DNA of 64,000 bases, from assembly GCF_000338275.1 (NCBI RefSeq), contig NZ_ANMR01000043.1:372001-436000 (forward strand). The letters run 5' to 3'. The notes below the pieces were generated by a model. The model worked only from the letters and a program-made list of their open reading frames with translations. It did no database searches and was not told where the DNA came from. A program made the translations under genes and the position numbers. Below are positions 1 through 9,788 of the stretch, piece by piece. Source of the stretch: Staphylococcus xylosus NJ (lineage in GTDB: Bacteria; Bacillota; Bacilli; Staphylococcales; Staphylococcaceae). Within the stretch, counting starts at the first letter, position 1, and every line of letters starts with the position of its first letter.

Positions 1-570
1 ATTCAAGAAGGTGTGAATATACAATTCATTTTGGATCAACTCACAAAACATCGTGATGAAATTCAAAGTGACTATGTTTTAATGACGTATTATAATATCA
101 TCAATTACTATGGTGAATCAGAGTTTTTACAAGCATGTGAACGTGCTGGTGTATACGGATTAATTATCCCTGACTTACCACATGAATTAGTGCAACAATT
201 TAAAGAACGCCATCCACAAAGAAAGACACAAATAATCTCATTAATAGCTATGACGACATCTGAATCTCGAAGTAATCAAATTGCTAAAGATGCAGAAGGT
301 TTTATATACACTGTAACGATGAATGCAACAACTGGTGAAAATGGTAAATTTCATCCAGAGCTAAAAGATAGAATTAAAAAAATAAAAGATAAATCTGAGG
401 TGCCCGTAGTTGCTGGTTTTGGTATACGAACACCGGAACATGTTAAAGATATTACTGAGGCATCAGATGGTGTAGTCATAGGTAGTGAAATTGTTAAACG
501 ATTTGAAAATGATAGTGAAAAAAATATGTTGAATTACTTGAAATCTATAAGAAATGCACTTAATCAATAA
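1..570 (+). CDS. trpA: Tryptophan synthase alpha subunit, 5'-truncated by the window edge
   Basis: TrpA cleaves indole-3-glycerol phosphate to indole and glyceraldehyde 3-phosphate in the last step of tryptophan synthesis, in complex with TrpB. The reading frame is open from base 1 (IQEGVNIQ...), so about 55 N-terminal residues, including the usual catalytic Glu and Asp, lie outside the window. The visible part carries GLIIPDLP, the VTMNATTGENG phosphate loop (family TG.E) and the C-terminal GFGIRTPEHV phosphate-binding segment of this TIM barrel. It ends with TAA at 568-570 and is presumably the last gene of a trp operon lying to the left. A gtg at base 13 is an internal codon and not a start. 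Confidence 0.93.
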   Translation: MQEGVNIQFILDQLTKHRDEIQSDYVLMTYYNIINYYGESEFLQACERAGVYGLIIPDLPHELVQQFKERHPQRKTQIISLIAMTTSESRSNQIAKDAEGFIYTVTMNATTGENGKFHPELKDRIKKIKDKSEVPVVAGFGIRTPEHVKDITEASDGVVIGSEIVKRFENDSEKNMLNYLKSIRNALNQ

Positions 571-601
571 AATTCCACAATAATTTTATGTATAGATTTG
601 T

Positions 602-669
602 TAAAATAAGGGTAACAGATTATCAGAGGATTCTTGGTATATATTGTATCGATGATAATCCTTATTTTA
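602..669 (+). other. Bulged stem-loop directly upstream of the DJ-1-type gene
   Basis: The 9-nt arm at 602-610 pairs with 661-669, and the 8-nt arm at 618-625 pairs with 653-660. They are separated by a 7-nt one-sided bulge, and the loop is about 27 nt. It ends a few bases before the ribosome binding site of the gene at 687. It could be the trp operon terminator (the U-tract is weak) or a leader structure. Confidence 0.45.
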
Positions 670-686
670 TAAAGAGGTGATATAAA

Positions 687-1346
687 ATGAGTAAAAAAGT
701 TTTATTCATACTAACAAGCAGAGATCAATATGAAGATGGAACGCCAACAGGATTATGGTTAGAAGAGGCGAGCGAGCCTTATAATATATTAACAGAGGCA
801 GACATTGATGTAGATATAACTTCTATTGAAGGCGGTGCAGTTCCTTTAGATCCAAACTCAACACAAAATAACGAACTTGATAAATATGCAGAATTTGTAG
901 CAAAAATTAAAGATGTACCTAGTATTGCAGAAGTAGATGTAGCTCAGTACGATGCTGTGTATCTACCTGGTGGTCATGGAACAGTATTTGATTATGCACA
1001 CAATCAACAATTATCATCGATATTAGCTGATTTTAAAGATGAAGATAAAATTATTTCATCTGTATGTCACGGACCAAGTGCATTTGTTGGCGCCAAAGAT
1101 AAACAAGGTAATTTCTTAGTTAATGGCGTTACACTTACTTCATTTACAGATGAAGAAGAACGTGCAATGGGCTTAGAAAATAAAGTACCATTCTTAACTC
1201 AAACAGAATTAGAAAATCAAGGTGCTAAGTTCATAACTAAAGAAAACTTTAGCGAACATGTAGAAATAGATAGTCAATTTATCACTGGACAAAATCCACA
1301 ATCAAGTGTTGCTATCGGTAAAGCGTTACGCGATGCATTAAAATAA
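687..1346 (+). CDS. DJ-1/PfpI family protein (type 1 glutamine amidotransferase-like, Hsp31-like)
   Basis: 219-residue single-domain protein of the DJ-1/PfpI superfamily, whose members act as glyoxalase III/deglycase, chaperone or peptidase-like enzymes. The nucleophile elbow SSVCHGPSAF places Cys at about residue 127 followed by His. YLPGGHGT forms the preceding glycine turn, and the early acidic E...E region is typical of Hsp31-like members. The start is ATG 687 with an AGAGGTGA ribosome binding site. It stands alone, with a hairpin upstream and a terminator downstream. The substrate cannot be inferred, and a role in methylglyoxal or stress defence is only a family-based guess. Confidence 0.85.
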   Translation: MSKKVLFILTSRDQYEDGTPTGLWLEEASEPYNILTEADIDVDITSIEGGAVPLDPNSTQNNELDKYAEFVAKIKDVPSIAEVDVAQYDAVYLPGGHGTVFDYAHNQQLSSILADFKDEDKIISSVCHGPSAFVGAKDKQGNFLVNGVTLTSFTDEEERAMGLENKVPFLTQTELENQGAKFITKENFSEHVEIDSQFITGQNPQSSVAIGKALRDALK

Positions 1347-1381
1347 ACACAACGATAATTTATTAGTTGTTTGTGCTAAAT

Positions 1382-1416
1382 AAAAACTGGGAGACTTATT
1401 AAGTTTCCCAGTTTTT
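1382..1416 (+). terminator. Rho-independent terminator after the DJ-1-type gene
   Basis: Inverted repeat AAAAACTGGGA / TCCCAGTTTTT with a U-rich tail. The A-rich upstream arm would make it work on both strands. Confidence 0.8.
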
Positions 1417-1810
1417 ATTATATTTTAAGAAGTAGACTAATATACAGTAATATTTGAATTTAAATATAGTTGAAGAAGGGAGAAATAAGCACAGATAAAT
1501 GTATACATGACTGTTTATGTTAAAAGCGTAATTATAAAGGGAAATATTGTTTTTTAAAATATTGTTATTAAGATACTTTTGGTCAATACTTGAATATTAA
1601 AACACTTTTTAATAATTAAAATAATGCTGATGAAAGATTAAATATAAATACTTTGTTAGAATAGAAGTAATGATATAATTGTAAGACACAGCACGATTAT
1701 AAAGCATTGTGGACAGGGTATTGATTTTGTTTTATGAATGAATATTGTATAATAATTAAGATTGAAGTTTAACTCGAAAAAGAATTATAGACAATTAGGA
1801 GTATACAAAA
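1417..1810. other. AT-rich intergenic region upstream of femA
   Basis: No credible ORF. A TATAAT at 1748-1753 is the best femA -10 candidate, but I find no good -35 at normal spacing: TTGATT at 1721 is 21 nt away. Nothing else is recognised. Confidence 0.4.
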
Positions 1811-3073
1811 ATGAAATTTACAAATTTAACTGCAAAAGAGTTTGGTGCATTTACAGATAAAATGCCAAATAGCCATTTCACACAAATGGTAGGGAATTAT
1901 GAATTGAAAATTGCAGAAAGTACTGAAACACATTTAGTAGGTATAAAAAACAATGAAAATGAAGTCATTGCAGCTTGTTTATTAACTGCGGTGCCAGTAA
2001 TGAAGTTCTTTAAGTATTTTTACACTAATAGAGGTCCGGTTATAGATTTTGAAAATAAAGAATTAGTACATTACTTTTTCAATGAACTATCTAAATATGT
2101 AAAAAAACATAATGCGCTTTATTTAAGAGTTGACCCTTATTTAGCATATCAATACCGTAATCATGATGGTGATGTATTGGAGAATGCAGGACATGATTGG
2201 GTTTTCGATAAAATGAAACAGCTTGGATATAAACACCAAGGATTTTTAACTGGTTTCGATTCAATTATTCAAATTAGATTCCACTCTGTACTGGATTTAG
2301 TAGGCAAAACAGCTAAAGATGTATTAAATGGTATGGATAGTTTACGTAAACGTAATACTAAAAAAGTACAAAAAAATGGTGTGAAAGTAAGGTTCTTAGG
2401 GGAAGATGAGTTGCCAATTTTCCGCTCGTTCATGGAAGATACATCTGAAAGTAAAGATTTTGACGATAGAGACGATGATTTTTACTATAATAGATTAAGG
2501 TATTACAAGAACCGCGTACTAGTACCTCTGGCTTATATGGATTTCGATGAATATATTGAAGAATTGCAAGCTGAACGTGAGGTATTAAGCAAAGATATCA
2601 ATAAAGCAGTAAAAGATATCGAGAAAAGACCTGAAAATAAAAAAGCATATAACAAAAAAGATAACCTAGAGAAACAACTTATAGCGAATCAACAAAAAAT
2701 CGATGAAGCTAAAGTTTTACAAGAGAAACATGGTAATGAACTACCAATCTCAGCAGCATATTTCATCATTAATCCTTATGAAGTTGTGTATTATGCAGGT
2801 GGAACGTCGAATGAGTTTAGACATTTTGCTGGTAGTTATGCCATTCAATGGAAGATGATTAACTATGCTATTGATCATAATATTGATAGATATAATTTTT
2901 ATGGAATTAGTGGTCATTTCACTGAAGATGCGGAAGACGCAGGTGTAGTTAAATTTAAAAAAGGGTTTAATGCGGATGTAGTGGAATATGTTGGTGACTT
3001 TATTAAACCAATCAATAAACCAATGTACAAAATTTATACGACATTAAAGAAAATTAAAGATAAAAAGAAATAA
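1811..3073 (+). CDS. femA: Aminoacyltransferase FemA (adds glycines 2-3 of the pentaglycine bridge)
   Basis: FemA uses glycyl-tRNA to add the second and third glycine to the lysine side chain of lipid II on the cytoplasmic face of the membrane. At 420 residues it has the family length. The start MKFTNLTAKEFGAFTD, the NRGPV motif and DRYNFYGISG near the C-terminus are typical of FemABX proteins. A charged region at about 247-305, rich in E, K, D and N, forms the helical coiled-coil arm between the two GNAT-like subdomains. femB follows after 28 nt, giving the standard staphylococcal femAB operon. It is essential or nearly so for methicillin resistance in S. aureus. Confidence 0.97.
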   Translation: MKFTNLTAKEFGAFTDKMPNSHFTQMVGNYELKIAESTETHLVGIKNNENEVIAACLLTAVPVMKFFKYFYTNRGPVIDFENKELVHYFFNELSKYVKKHNALYLRVDPYLAYQYRNHDGDVLENAGHDWVFDKMKQLGYKHQGFLTGFDSIIQIRFHSVLDLVGKTAKDVLNGMDSLRKRNTKKVQKNGVKVRFLGEDELPIFRSFMEDTSESKDFDDRDDDFYYNRLRYYKNRVLVPLAYMDFDEYIEELQAEREVLSKDINKAVKDIEKRPENKKAYNKKDNLEKQLIANQQKIDEAKVLQEKHGNELPISAAYFIINPYEVVYYAGGTSNEFRHFAGSYAIQWKMINYAIDHNIDRYNFYGISGHFTEDAEDAGVVKFKKGFNADVVEYVGDFIKPINKPMYKIYTTLKKIKDKKK

Positions 3074-3101
3074 ACATTTAATAGAAGGGAACTAAGCTAG
3101 A

Positions 3102-4361
3102 ATGAAATTTACAGAGTTAACTGTCAAAGAATATGACAATTTTGTACAGAATCCAGCACTAGAGAGTCATTACTTTCAAGTGAAAGAAAATATTGCGACA
3201 AGAGAAGAAGATGGATTTCAAGTTGTTTTATTAGGCTTAAAAGATGACGACAATCAAGTTATTGCTGCTAGTCTTTTCTCTAAAATCCCTACAATGGGAA
3301 GCTATGTTTATTATTCAAATCGTGGACCAGTGATGGATTACAATGATTTGGGATTAGTAGATTTTTATTTACGTGAATTAGATACGTATTTGCAACAACA
3401 TAATTGTTTATATGTAAAAATGGATCCATATTGGATTTATCAAATTTACGATAAAGATATTAATCCTTTACCGAATCAAGATAAGAATGATGCATTAGTG
3501 AATTTATTTAAATCTCACAACTATACGCATCATGGTTTTACAACGAAATATGACACATCAAGCCAAGTGAGATGGATGGGTGTATTGAATCTTGATGGTG
3601 AAACACCAGCTTCCTTAAAAAAACAGTTCGATAGTCAACGTAAGCGAAACATAAATAAAGCAATTAATTACGGTGTTAAAGTAAGATTATTACCAAGAGA
3701 AGAATTTGGTGTATTCTTGGAACTTTATCGTGAAACGGAAGAACGTGCTGGTTTTGTTTCAAAAACAGATGAATATTTCTATAATTTTATTGATAATTAT
3801 GGGGATAAAGCGTTAGTACCATTGGCATATATTGATTTAGATGAATATATTAATAATACGCAAGAGGGTATTAATGAAAAAGAAGCGCGTAGAGATCAAA
3901 TGATGCAAAATGAAAACAAATCAGATAAGCAATTGAAAAAAATTGCTGAGTTAGACAAACAAATTGATCATGATAAAAAGGAATTGCTTCAAGCAAGTGA
4001 ATTAAGACAAACTGATGGGGCGATATTGAATCTAGCGGCAGGTGTATACTTTGCAAACGCGTATGAAGTAAATTATTTCTCAGGTGGTTCTTCAGAGAAA
4101 TATAACCAATATATGGGACCTTATATGATGCACTGGTTTATGTTGAATTATTGTTTTGATCATGGATATGGGCGTTATAATTTCTATGGTCTATCAGGTG
4201 ATTTCACTGAAAATAGTGAGGATTACGGAGTTTATCGCTTTAAACGTGGTTTTAATGTACAAATCGAAGAATTAATCGGTGACTTCTACAAACCAATCAA
4301 GAAATCGAAATACTGGTTGTTTAATACACTGAATAATTTAAGAAAAAAGGTTAGAAAATAA
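3102..4361 (+). CDS. femB: Aminoacyltransferase FemB (adds glycines 4-5 of the pentaglycine bridge)
   Basis: Paralogue of femA in the same operon. FemB adds glycines 4 and 5 to the interpeptide bridge precursor. It has 419 residues, and shares with FemA the start [14 protein letters not shown], the [10 protein letters not shown] segment, [11 protein letters not shown] and the closing GDFYKPIKK. The coiled-coil arm spans about residues 250-300 ([19 protein letters not shown]). The ribosome binding site is AAGGGA at about 3085. A short gap after the stop is followed by a terminator hairpin that also appears to end a convergent small RNA. Confidence 0.97.
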   Translation: MKFTELTVKEYDNFVQNPALESHYFQVKENIATREEDGFQVVLLGLKDDDNQVIAASLFSKIPTMGSYVYYSNRGPVMDYNDLGLVDFYLRELDTYLQQHNCLYVKMDPYWIYQIYDKDINPLPNQDKNDALVNLFKSHNYTHHGFTTKYDTSSQVRWMGVLNLDGETPASLKKQFDSQRKRNINKAINYGVKVRLLPREEFGVFLELYRETEERAGFVSKTDEYFYNFIDNYGDKALVPLAYIDLDEYINNTQEGINEKEARRDQMMQNENKSDKQLKKIAELDKQIDHDKKELLQASELRQTDGAILNLAAGVYFANAYEVNYFSGGSSEKYNQYMGPYMMHWFMLNYCFDHGYGRYNFYGLSGDFTENSEDYGVYRFKRGFNVQIEELIGDFYKPIKKSKYWLFNTLNNLRKKVRK

Positions 4362-4510
4362 TAAAAAAAGAAAGCATACTGATGATGTTAAGCCCTGGTC
4401 AGTATGCTTTCTTTCGTTCTGAAGTTGGTTATATTAGGATGGCATTCCAATATAACAGTGAACTAAAGTGTGGAATAGTCTGAGAAGTTCGTTTCTGGTT
4501 GTACTCCACG
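4362..4510 (-). ncRNA. Candidate small RNA convergent with femB
   Basis: Predicted transcript of about 149 nt on the minus strand. It would start near 4510, downstream of a TTGAAA-N16-TATACT promoter, and end at the hairpin abutting the femB stop. That hairpin is followed on the minus strand by a run of seven U. Within the RNA there is a stem-loop from 4456 to 4428 with 8-bp arms. A larger 5' stem pairs 4519-4505 with 4474-4462 and overlaps the predicted start region, so it would be only partly transcribed. No ORF of useful length is present. I cannot match it to a named staphylococcal RNA. Confidence 0.5.
4367..4418. terminator. Bidirectional terminator between femB and the convergent small RNA
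   Basis: Perfect 16-bp stem AAAGAAAGCATACTGA (4367-4382) / TCAGTATGCTTTCTTT (4399-4414). The U-tract is stronger on the minus strand. Confidence 0.8.
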
Positions 4511-4516
4511 TAATTT

Positions 4517-4544
4517 AGTATAGCATAGAGTAAAACAATTTCAA
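4517..4544 (-). promoter_or_regulatory. Promoter of the candidate small RNA
   Basis: Read on the minus strand: -35 TTGAAA (4544-4539), a 16-nt spacer, and -10 TATACT (4522-4517). No protein gene follows on that strand before the femB terminator. Confidence 0.5.
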
Positions 4545-4603
4545 TATTCGGACATAAAAATAATTTTATAGTAAAAATATTTTTTATTTTATAAAAATTA
4601 TAT

Positions 4604-4643
4604 AAAAAAACACCCTAAACCATTGCGTTTAGGGTGTTTTTTT
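4604..4643. terminator. Bidirectional terminator
   Basis: 17-bp stem AAAAAAACACCCTAAAC / GTTTAGGGTGTTTTTTT (4604-4620 / 4627-4643). It serves the leftward DUF308 gene that ends at 4699. Confidence 0.85.
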
Positions 4644-4698
4644 GATTGTAAATGTATTCTTACTCTAAATAATAGCTGCTTGGATAAATAAAAAGCGA

Positions 4699-5220
4699 TT
4701 AATGTAATGCATCTATAATATAGCTGATACCTATAATAAAGAACACAGCACTAATAAATATTGCAATAATGAAAGCTGCAATGAGCGGATTAAATAATAA
4801 TATAATCCCGAATAAAATAGCTATAATATTTAAAAGAATTGAGATTATATGGAAAGTTTTGTTTGATTTTTCTACAAGCGTTACATTAAACATATTAAAA
4901 GTTGCGTTAATAATAAACCAAATTGCAAACAAATAAACAATAAACGTCGTACTTGTTACTACATTGAACAAGATTAATAAACCAAAGATAATATTAAAAA
5001 TACCTAATAATATAAGCATTGTCGAACTTTGTTGTGCTGTTCTTTTGATTACTTGTCTTATAAATATTTCTAAAAAACCATTAATTATAAATAAAAGACC
5101 AATTAGCCAAGTTATAGCAAATAAGTTTTCTTCTGGAAAACTTATAATAAATACCCCGATAACAAGAAATATTACACCGATGATTAAACTGGACCATTTA
5201 ATAGTTGAAGATTGCTTCAT
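4699..5220 (-). CDS. DUF308/HdeD-family membrane protein
   Basis: 173-residue protein that is almost entirely hydrophobic. It has about six membrane segments arranged as three repeated helical hairpins, the pattern of the HdeD/DUF308 family (for example GVIFLVIGVFIISFPEE and LLGIFNIIFGLLILFN). HdeD in enterobacteria is linked to acid resistance; the staphylococcal function is unknown. I prefer ATG 5220, 8 nt after AGGAG, to the GTG at 5229, which lies within the ribosome binding site. The gene is monocistronic. Confidence 0.8.
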   Translation of the reverse strand: MKQSSTIKWSSLIIGVIFLVIGVFIISFPEENLFAITWLIGLLFIINGFLEIFIRQVIKRTAQQSSTMLILLGIFNIIFGLLILFNVVTSTTFIVYLFAIWFIINATFNMFNVTLVEKSNKTFHIISILLNIIAILFGIILLFNPLIAAFIIAIFISAVFFIIGISYIIDALH

Positions 5221-6167
<947 letters not shown>

Positions 6168-6186
6168 TGATAATGGTTTTCATTTA
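6168..6186 (+). promoter_or_regulatory. Candidate Fur box
   Basis: TGATAATGGTTTTCATTTA closely matches the 19-bp Fur consensus GATAATGATTATCATTATC and lies about 40 bp upstream of the siderophore-binding lipoprotein start. Confidence 0.6.
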
Positions 6187-6224
6187 ATATATAATTAACT
6201 TCTAAATTAAAGGAGGAATTACAT

Positions 6225-7232
6225 ATGAATAGGTTCACATTATTTATATTAACAGCTTTATGTATTTTATTTTTAGGTGCTTGTAATAACGGTCAAAGTG
6301 ATAAAGAATCGAAACAAACAGTTAAAATCAAAACTTCTTATGAGTTCAAAGATAAGACTAAAGACCATAATAGAGGCGAAATGAAACATGAGACTGTTGA
6401 AGTTCCTGTTAATCCTAAACGAGTTGTAGTTATGGATTACGGAGCTTTAGATATAATGCAACAATTAAAATTAGAAAATCGTATAGTTGCTATTGCTAAA
6501 GGACAAGGAGATTCATTTTTACCAGATAGACTAAAATCATTTAAGAATGAAAAATATAAAAATATTAGTAATCCAGGGCAACCTAATTATGATGAGTTAG
6601 CAAAGTCTAAACCAGATGTTATTTTTGCTTCTTTCAGACAAGCGCATACTAAAACTTTGGAAGAAATGAAGAAAGCTGCTCCAAATGTTAAAATTGTTTT
6701 TGTAAGTCCACAAAATGATAATTACATAAATTCAATTAAACAAAACACTGAAAATATTGGTAGGATTTTTGAAAAGGAAAACGAAGCAAAAAAATTAGTT
6801 GCACAACTAGATGACAAAGTGGCTGAAACAAAACAACTAATCGGTGATCAATCAGTCTTGTTTTTAAATATTGATGATAAAGGATTAAAAACATATGGTT
6901 CTACAGGAAGATTCGGAGGCTTCTTAAATAAAGATTTAGGTATTAAACACGCTGATAAACAAATGAAAGCTAATTCAAGTGGCATACTTATTTCTAATGA
7001 ATACTTAAATGAAATTAATCCTGATAAATTATTTGTTATTGATAGAACTAAAAAAGCTAATGGACAGAATAAAGTCATACCTCAAGCATTACAAAATGAT
7101 GTAATTAAAAATTCAAAAGCAATTAAAAATAATGATGTTACACTTTTTGAACCAAACAGTTGGTTTTTCGGTGAAGGTGGTATTGGTTTAACAATCGAAC
7201 AGCTAGAGCAAATACAAAAAGCTTATAAATAA
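6225..7232 (+). CDS. SstD-like iron-siderophore-binding lipoprotein (orphan)
   Basis: 335-residue substrate-binding protein of the periplasmic-binding fold III family (FhuD/YclQ/SstD type), which delivers Fe(III)-siderophore to an ABC permease. The signal peptide ends with lipobox LFLGAC (Cys20), so it should be a membrane-anchored lipoprotein. The layout agrees with staphylococcal SstD, the catechol-siderophore receptor: VEVPVNPKRVVVMDYGALD, NTENIGRIFEKE, YGSTGRFGGFL. No permease or ATPase gene is adjacent, so it probably shares a transporter encoded elsewhere. The start is ATG 6225 after AAAGGAGG. A Fur-like site lies upstream and a terminator downstream. Confidence 0.85.
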   Translation: MNRFTLFILTALCILFLGACNNGQSDKESKQTVKIKTSYEFKDKTKDHNRGEMKHETVEVPVNPKRVVVMDYGALDIMQQLKLENRIVAIAKGQGDSFLPDRLKSFKNEKYKNISNPGQPNYDELAKSKPDVIFASFRQAHTKTLEEMKKAAPNVKIVFVSPQNDNYINSIKQNTENIGRIFEKENEAKKLVAQLDDKVAETKQLIGDQSVLFLNIDDKGLKTYGSTGRFGGFLNKDLGIKHADKQMKANSSGILISNEYLNEINPDKLFVIDRTKKANGQNKVIPQALQNDVIKNSKAIKNNDVTLFEPNSWFFGEGGIGLTIEQLEQIQKAYK

Positions 7233-7265
7233 CCCCCCACTAACCTATTTAATAGTCATAAAAAA

Positions 7266-7305
7266 TAAAAGGAATCGTAACGTAGATTGCTACAATTCCT
7301 TTTAT
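7266..7305. terminator. Terminator between the lipoprotein gene and the convergent membrane gene
   Basis: AAAAGGAAT (7267-7275) pairs with ATTCCTTTT, with an additional inner GTAG/CTAC stem. U-rich on both strands. Confidence 0.7.
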
Positions 7306-7311
7306 AAATGT

Positions 7312-7662
7312 TTATCTTTTTTCTCTGTAATTTTCTATTTCGTCTTGTGGTATTCCTCCACGTTTACGAATTTCTTTTTTTGCTTTTTTCTCTCGACGTT
7401 TACGTCTCCAATTTCTCGTAGAAAACCATATCAAAAAGCTAATGATTAAGCTTAGAACAGCCATAAACGCCGCAAATCCTAGTAATGGCTCATATGTAAT
7501 ATCTTGGAAATTAGGAATTAGAAACGCGGCTATTGCTAACACTATAAATGTTAGAACAGCTGTGGCAAACCATTTATTTAATACGAGATTACAAAAAACA
7601 GTTACGACTATAACTGCAACAATTGAAATCCATAAAAAATTAGGCATATCAAAAATCGTCAT
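7312..7662 (-). CDS. Small membrane protein, function unknown
   Basis: 116 residues with three hydrophobic segments (about 8-27, 32-50 and 59-80). A strongly basic cytoplasmic tail follows (NWRRKRREKKAKKEIRKRGG), and the gene ends RGGIPQDEIENYREKR. The start ATG 7662 is supported by AAGGAGTG at 8 nt. I do not recognise a named family. The basic tail after a third helix suggests an N-out, C-in topology. Confidence 0.7.
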   Translation of the reverse strand: MTIFDMPNFLWISIVAVIVVTVFCNLVLNKWFATAVLTFIVLAIAAFLIPNFQDITYEPLLGFAAFMAVLSLIISFLIWFSTRNWRRKRREKKAKKEIRKRGGIPQDEIENYREKR

Positions 7663-7905
7663 CTATTGCACTCCTTATATTTTAAAACGTGGTTTTAAGT
7701 AGTGTTTATTAATTGTACTATATTTTCATATGAATAGTCTCCGACTGCGAGAGTATAATTTAATAATATCTACGGATTCATGTGTAGTCAATCTATTTTA
7801 TAACTGTTCCCTACTTTAAATTTTACTAAACTTACGGTTGTATTTCTTAAGGGTCTTTCATGTATAATTAACTGTGAATACTAAATAAATTTTAGGAGTG
7901 ATTCA

Positions 7906-9714
7906 ATGACTGAAACATTGCCGTTCAGAAAAGAAGTCCCATTAGAAGAAACATGGGACGTTACAGATTTATTCATCTCAGATGATGAATTTTATCAAAC
8001 TTTAACAGATACTATTAAATCAGCTAAGGCGTTTAACGCTCAATATGTTAACCAGTTGAAAGATGTACAGATAATTGAACAAGCTTTGGATGACTATTCT
8101 GAAATATTAATTCAATTAGACAGAATGGCTAATTACGCAGAATTACGCTTAAGTGTAGATACAGCCAACGAACAATCACAGACACTAAGTGCAAAATTAT
8201 CTACATCTTATGGCAAAATTGCAAGTGAGTTATCTTTTGTAGTATCAGAGATTATAGCCTTATCCGAACAAGATTTAAATGAACTAATTAATATGTCGAA
8301 ATACCCCCATTTTCTTACTAAAGTTAAATCTAAAAAAGCACATGAATTATCACCAGAAGTTGAAAAAGTATTAGCTAGTTTGTCCCCTACTTTTGATAGT
8401 GCATATGAGTTATATGGCACTACTAAAATGTTGGACATAAACTTTGAATCTTTTGAACACAATAATCAAGCCTATCCTTTAGATTATGCAACATTTGAAA
8501 ATGAATATGAAGATAATCCAGATGCAACGTTTAGAAAAACAAGCTTCAAATATTTCAGCGACGCATTACGTAAATATCAACATACTACTGCCGCTACATA
8601 CAATATGCAAGTTCAGCAAGAGAAAATAGAAGCAGATTTAAGGGGTTATGACTCAGTTATTGATTATTTATTACAAGATCAAGAAGTCACACGCGATATG
8701 TTTAATCGCCAAATTGATGTAATTATGAGTGATTTAGCTCCAATTATGCAAAAATATGCTAAGTTAATCAAACGTGTTCATGGCTTAGAAGTTATGGGGT
8801 TCGAAGATTTGAAAGTGTCTATTGATCCGGATTATGAACCAGAAATCTCGATTGAAGAATCTAAGCAATATATTTATGGTGCTTTAGAAGTCTTAGGTGA
8901 AGATTACTTAAAAATGGTTGAATCAGCGTACAATGATAGATGGATAGATTTTGCTCAAAATAAAGGTAAAGATACTGGTGCATACTGTGCAAGTCCTTAC
9001 GCCTCACATTCATATATATTTATCTCTTGGACTGGTAAAATGACTGAAACGTTTGTTCTAGCACATGAGCTTGGTCATGCTGGCCACTTCACTTTGGCAC
9101 AGAAACACCAGAATTATTTAGAATCAGAAGCTTCTATGTATTTTGTTGAAGCACCGTCAACAATGAATGAAATGCTTATGTCTAATTACTTGTTCAAAAA
9201 TAGTGACAATCCTAAATTTAAGCGTTGGGTAATTGGTTCAATTATTTCAAGGACTTACTATCATAATATGGTTACGCATTTATTAGAAGCAGCATATCAG
9301 CGTGAAGTTTATAATAAAGTGGATAAAGGAGAATCATTAACTGCTCCTGTACTCAATCAAATTATGCTAGATGTATATGGCCAATTCTTTGGTGATAGTG
9401 TTAAATTGACTGAAGGTACAGAATTAACATGGATGAGACAGCCTCACTATTATATGGGTTTGTATTCTTATACGTATTCTGCTGGCTTAACAATTGGTAC
9501 AGTTATGTCTCAACGCATTCAAAACGAAGGACAACCTGCAGTTGATGCTTGGTTAGAAACGTTGAAAGCTGGTGGTAGTAAATCACCTGTAGCACTTGCA
9601 GATATCGCTAATATAGATATCCGTACAGATGCTCCTTTAAAATCAACAATTGGCTATATAGGTAGTCTAGTGGATGAATTAGAAAAACTTACAGATGAAA
9701 TTGAACAAGCATAA
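7906..9714 (+). CDS. pepF: Oligoendopeptidase F (zinc metallopeptidase, M3B)
   Basis: Cytoplasmic zinc peptidase that degrades oligopeptides of roughly 7-17 residues. At 602 residues it has the exact family length. The catalytic HELGH sits at about residues 387-391, inside LAHELGHAGHF. The downstream E of the M3 family is in EAPSTMNEML, about 25 residues later. The start ATG 7906 follows TTAGGAGTG. Monocistronic, with a terminator shared with the convergent phoU. Confidence 0.95.
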   Translation: MTETLPFRKEVPLEETWDVTDLFISDDEFYQTLTDTIKSAKAFNAQYVNQLKDVQIIEQALDDYSEILIQLDRMANYAELRLSVDTANEQSQTLSAKLSTSYGKIASELSFVVSEIIALSEQDLNELINMSKYPHFLTKVKSKKAHELSPEVEKVLASLSPTFDSAYELYGTTKMLDINFESFEHNNQAYPLDYATFENEYEDNPDATFRKTSFKYFSDALRKYQHTTAATYNMQVQQEKIEADLRGYDSVIDYLLQDQEVTRDMFNRQIDVIMSDLAPIMQKYAKLIKRVHGLEVMGFEDLKVSIDPDYEPEISIEESKQYIYGALEVLGEDYLKMVESAYNDRWIDFAQNKGKDTGAYCASPYASHSYIFISWTGKMTETFVLAHELGHAGHFTLAQKHQNYLESEASMYFVEAPSTMNEMLMSNYLFKNSDNPKFKRWVIGSIISRTYYHNMVTHLLEAAYQREVYNKVDKGESLTAPVLNQIMLDVYGQFFGDSVKLTEGTELTWMRQPHYYMGLYSYTYSAGLTIGTVMSQRIQNEGQPAVDAWLETLKAGGSKSPVALADIANIDIRTDAPLKSTIGYIGSLVDELEKLTDEIEQA

Positions 9715-9731
9715 AACTTGTAGAATGATAT

Positions 9732-9788
9732 AAAAGGCTCAATAATCGCAAGGTGCTAAACTTCTGTGCGACTATTGAGCCTTTTTTA
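9732..9788. terminator. Bidirectional terminator between pepF and phoU
   Basis: AAAAGGCTCAATAATCGCA pairs with TGCGACTATTGAGCCTTTTT around a short loop. It overlaps the phoU stop codon region. Confidence 0.85.
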
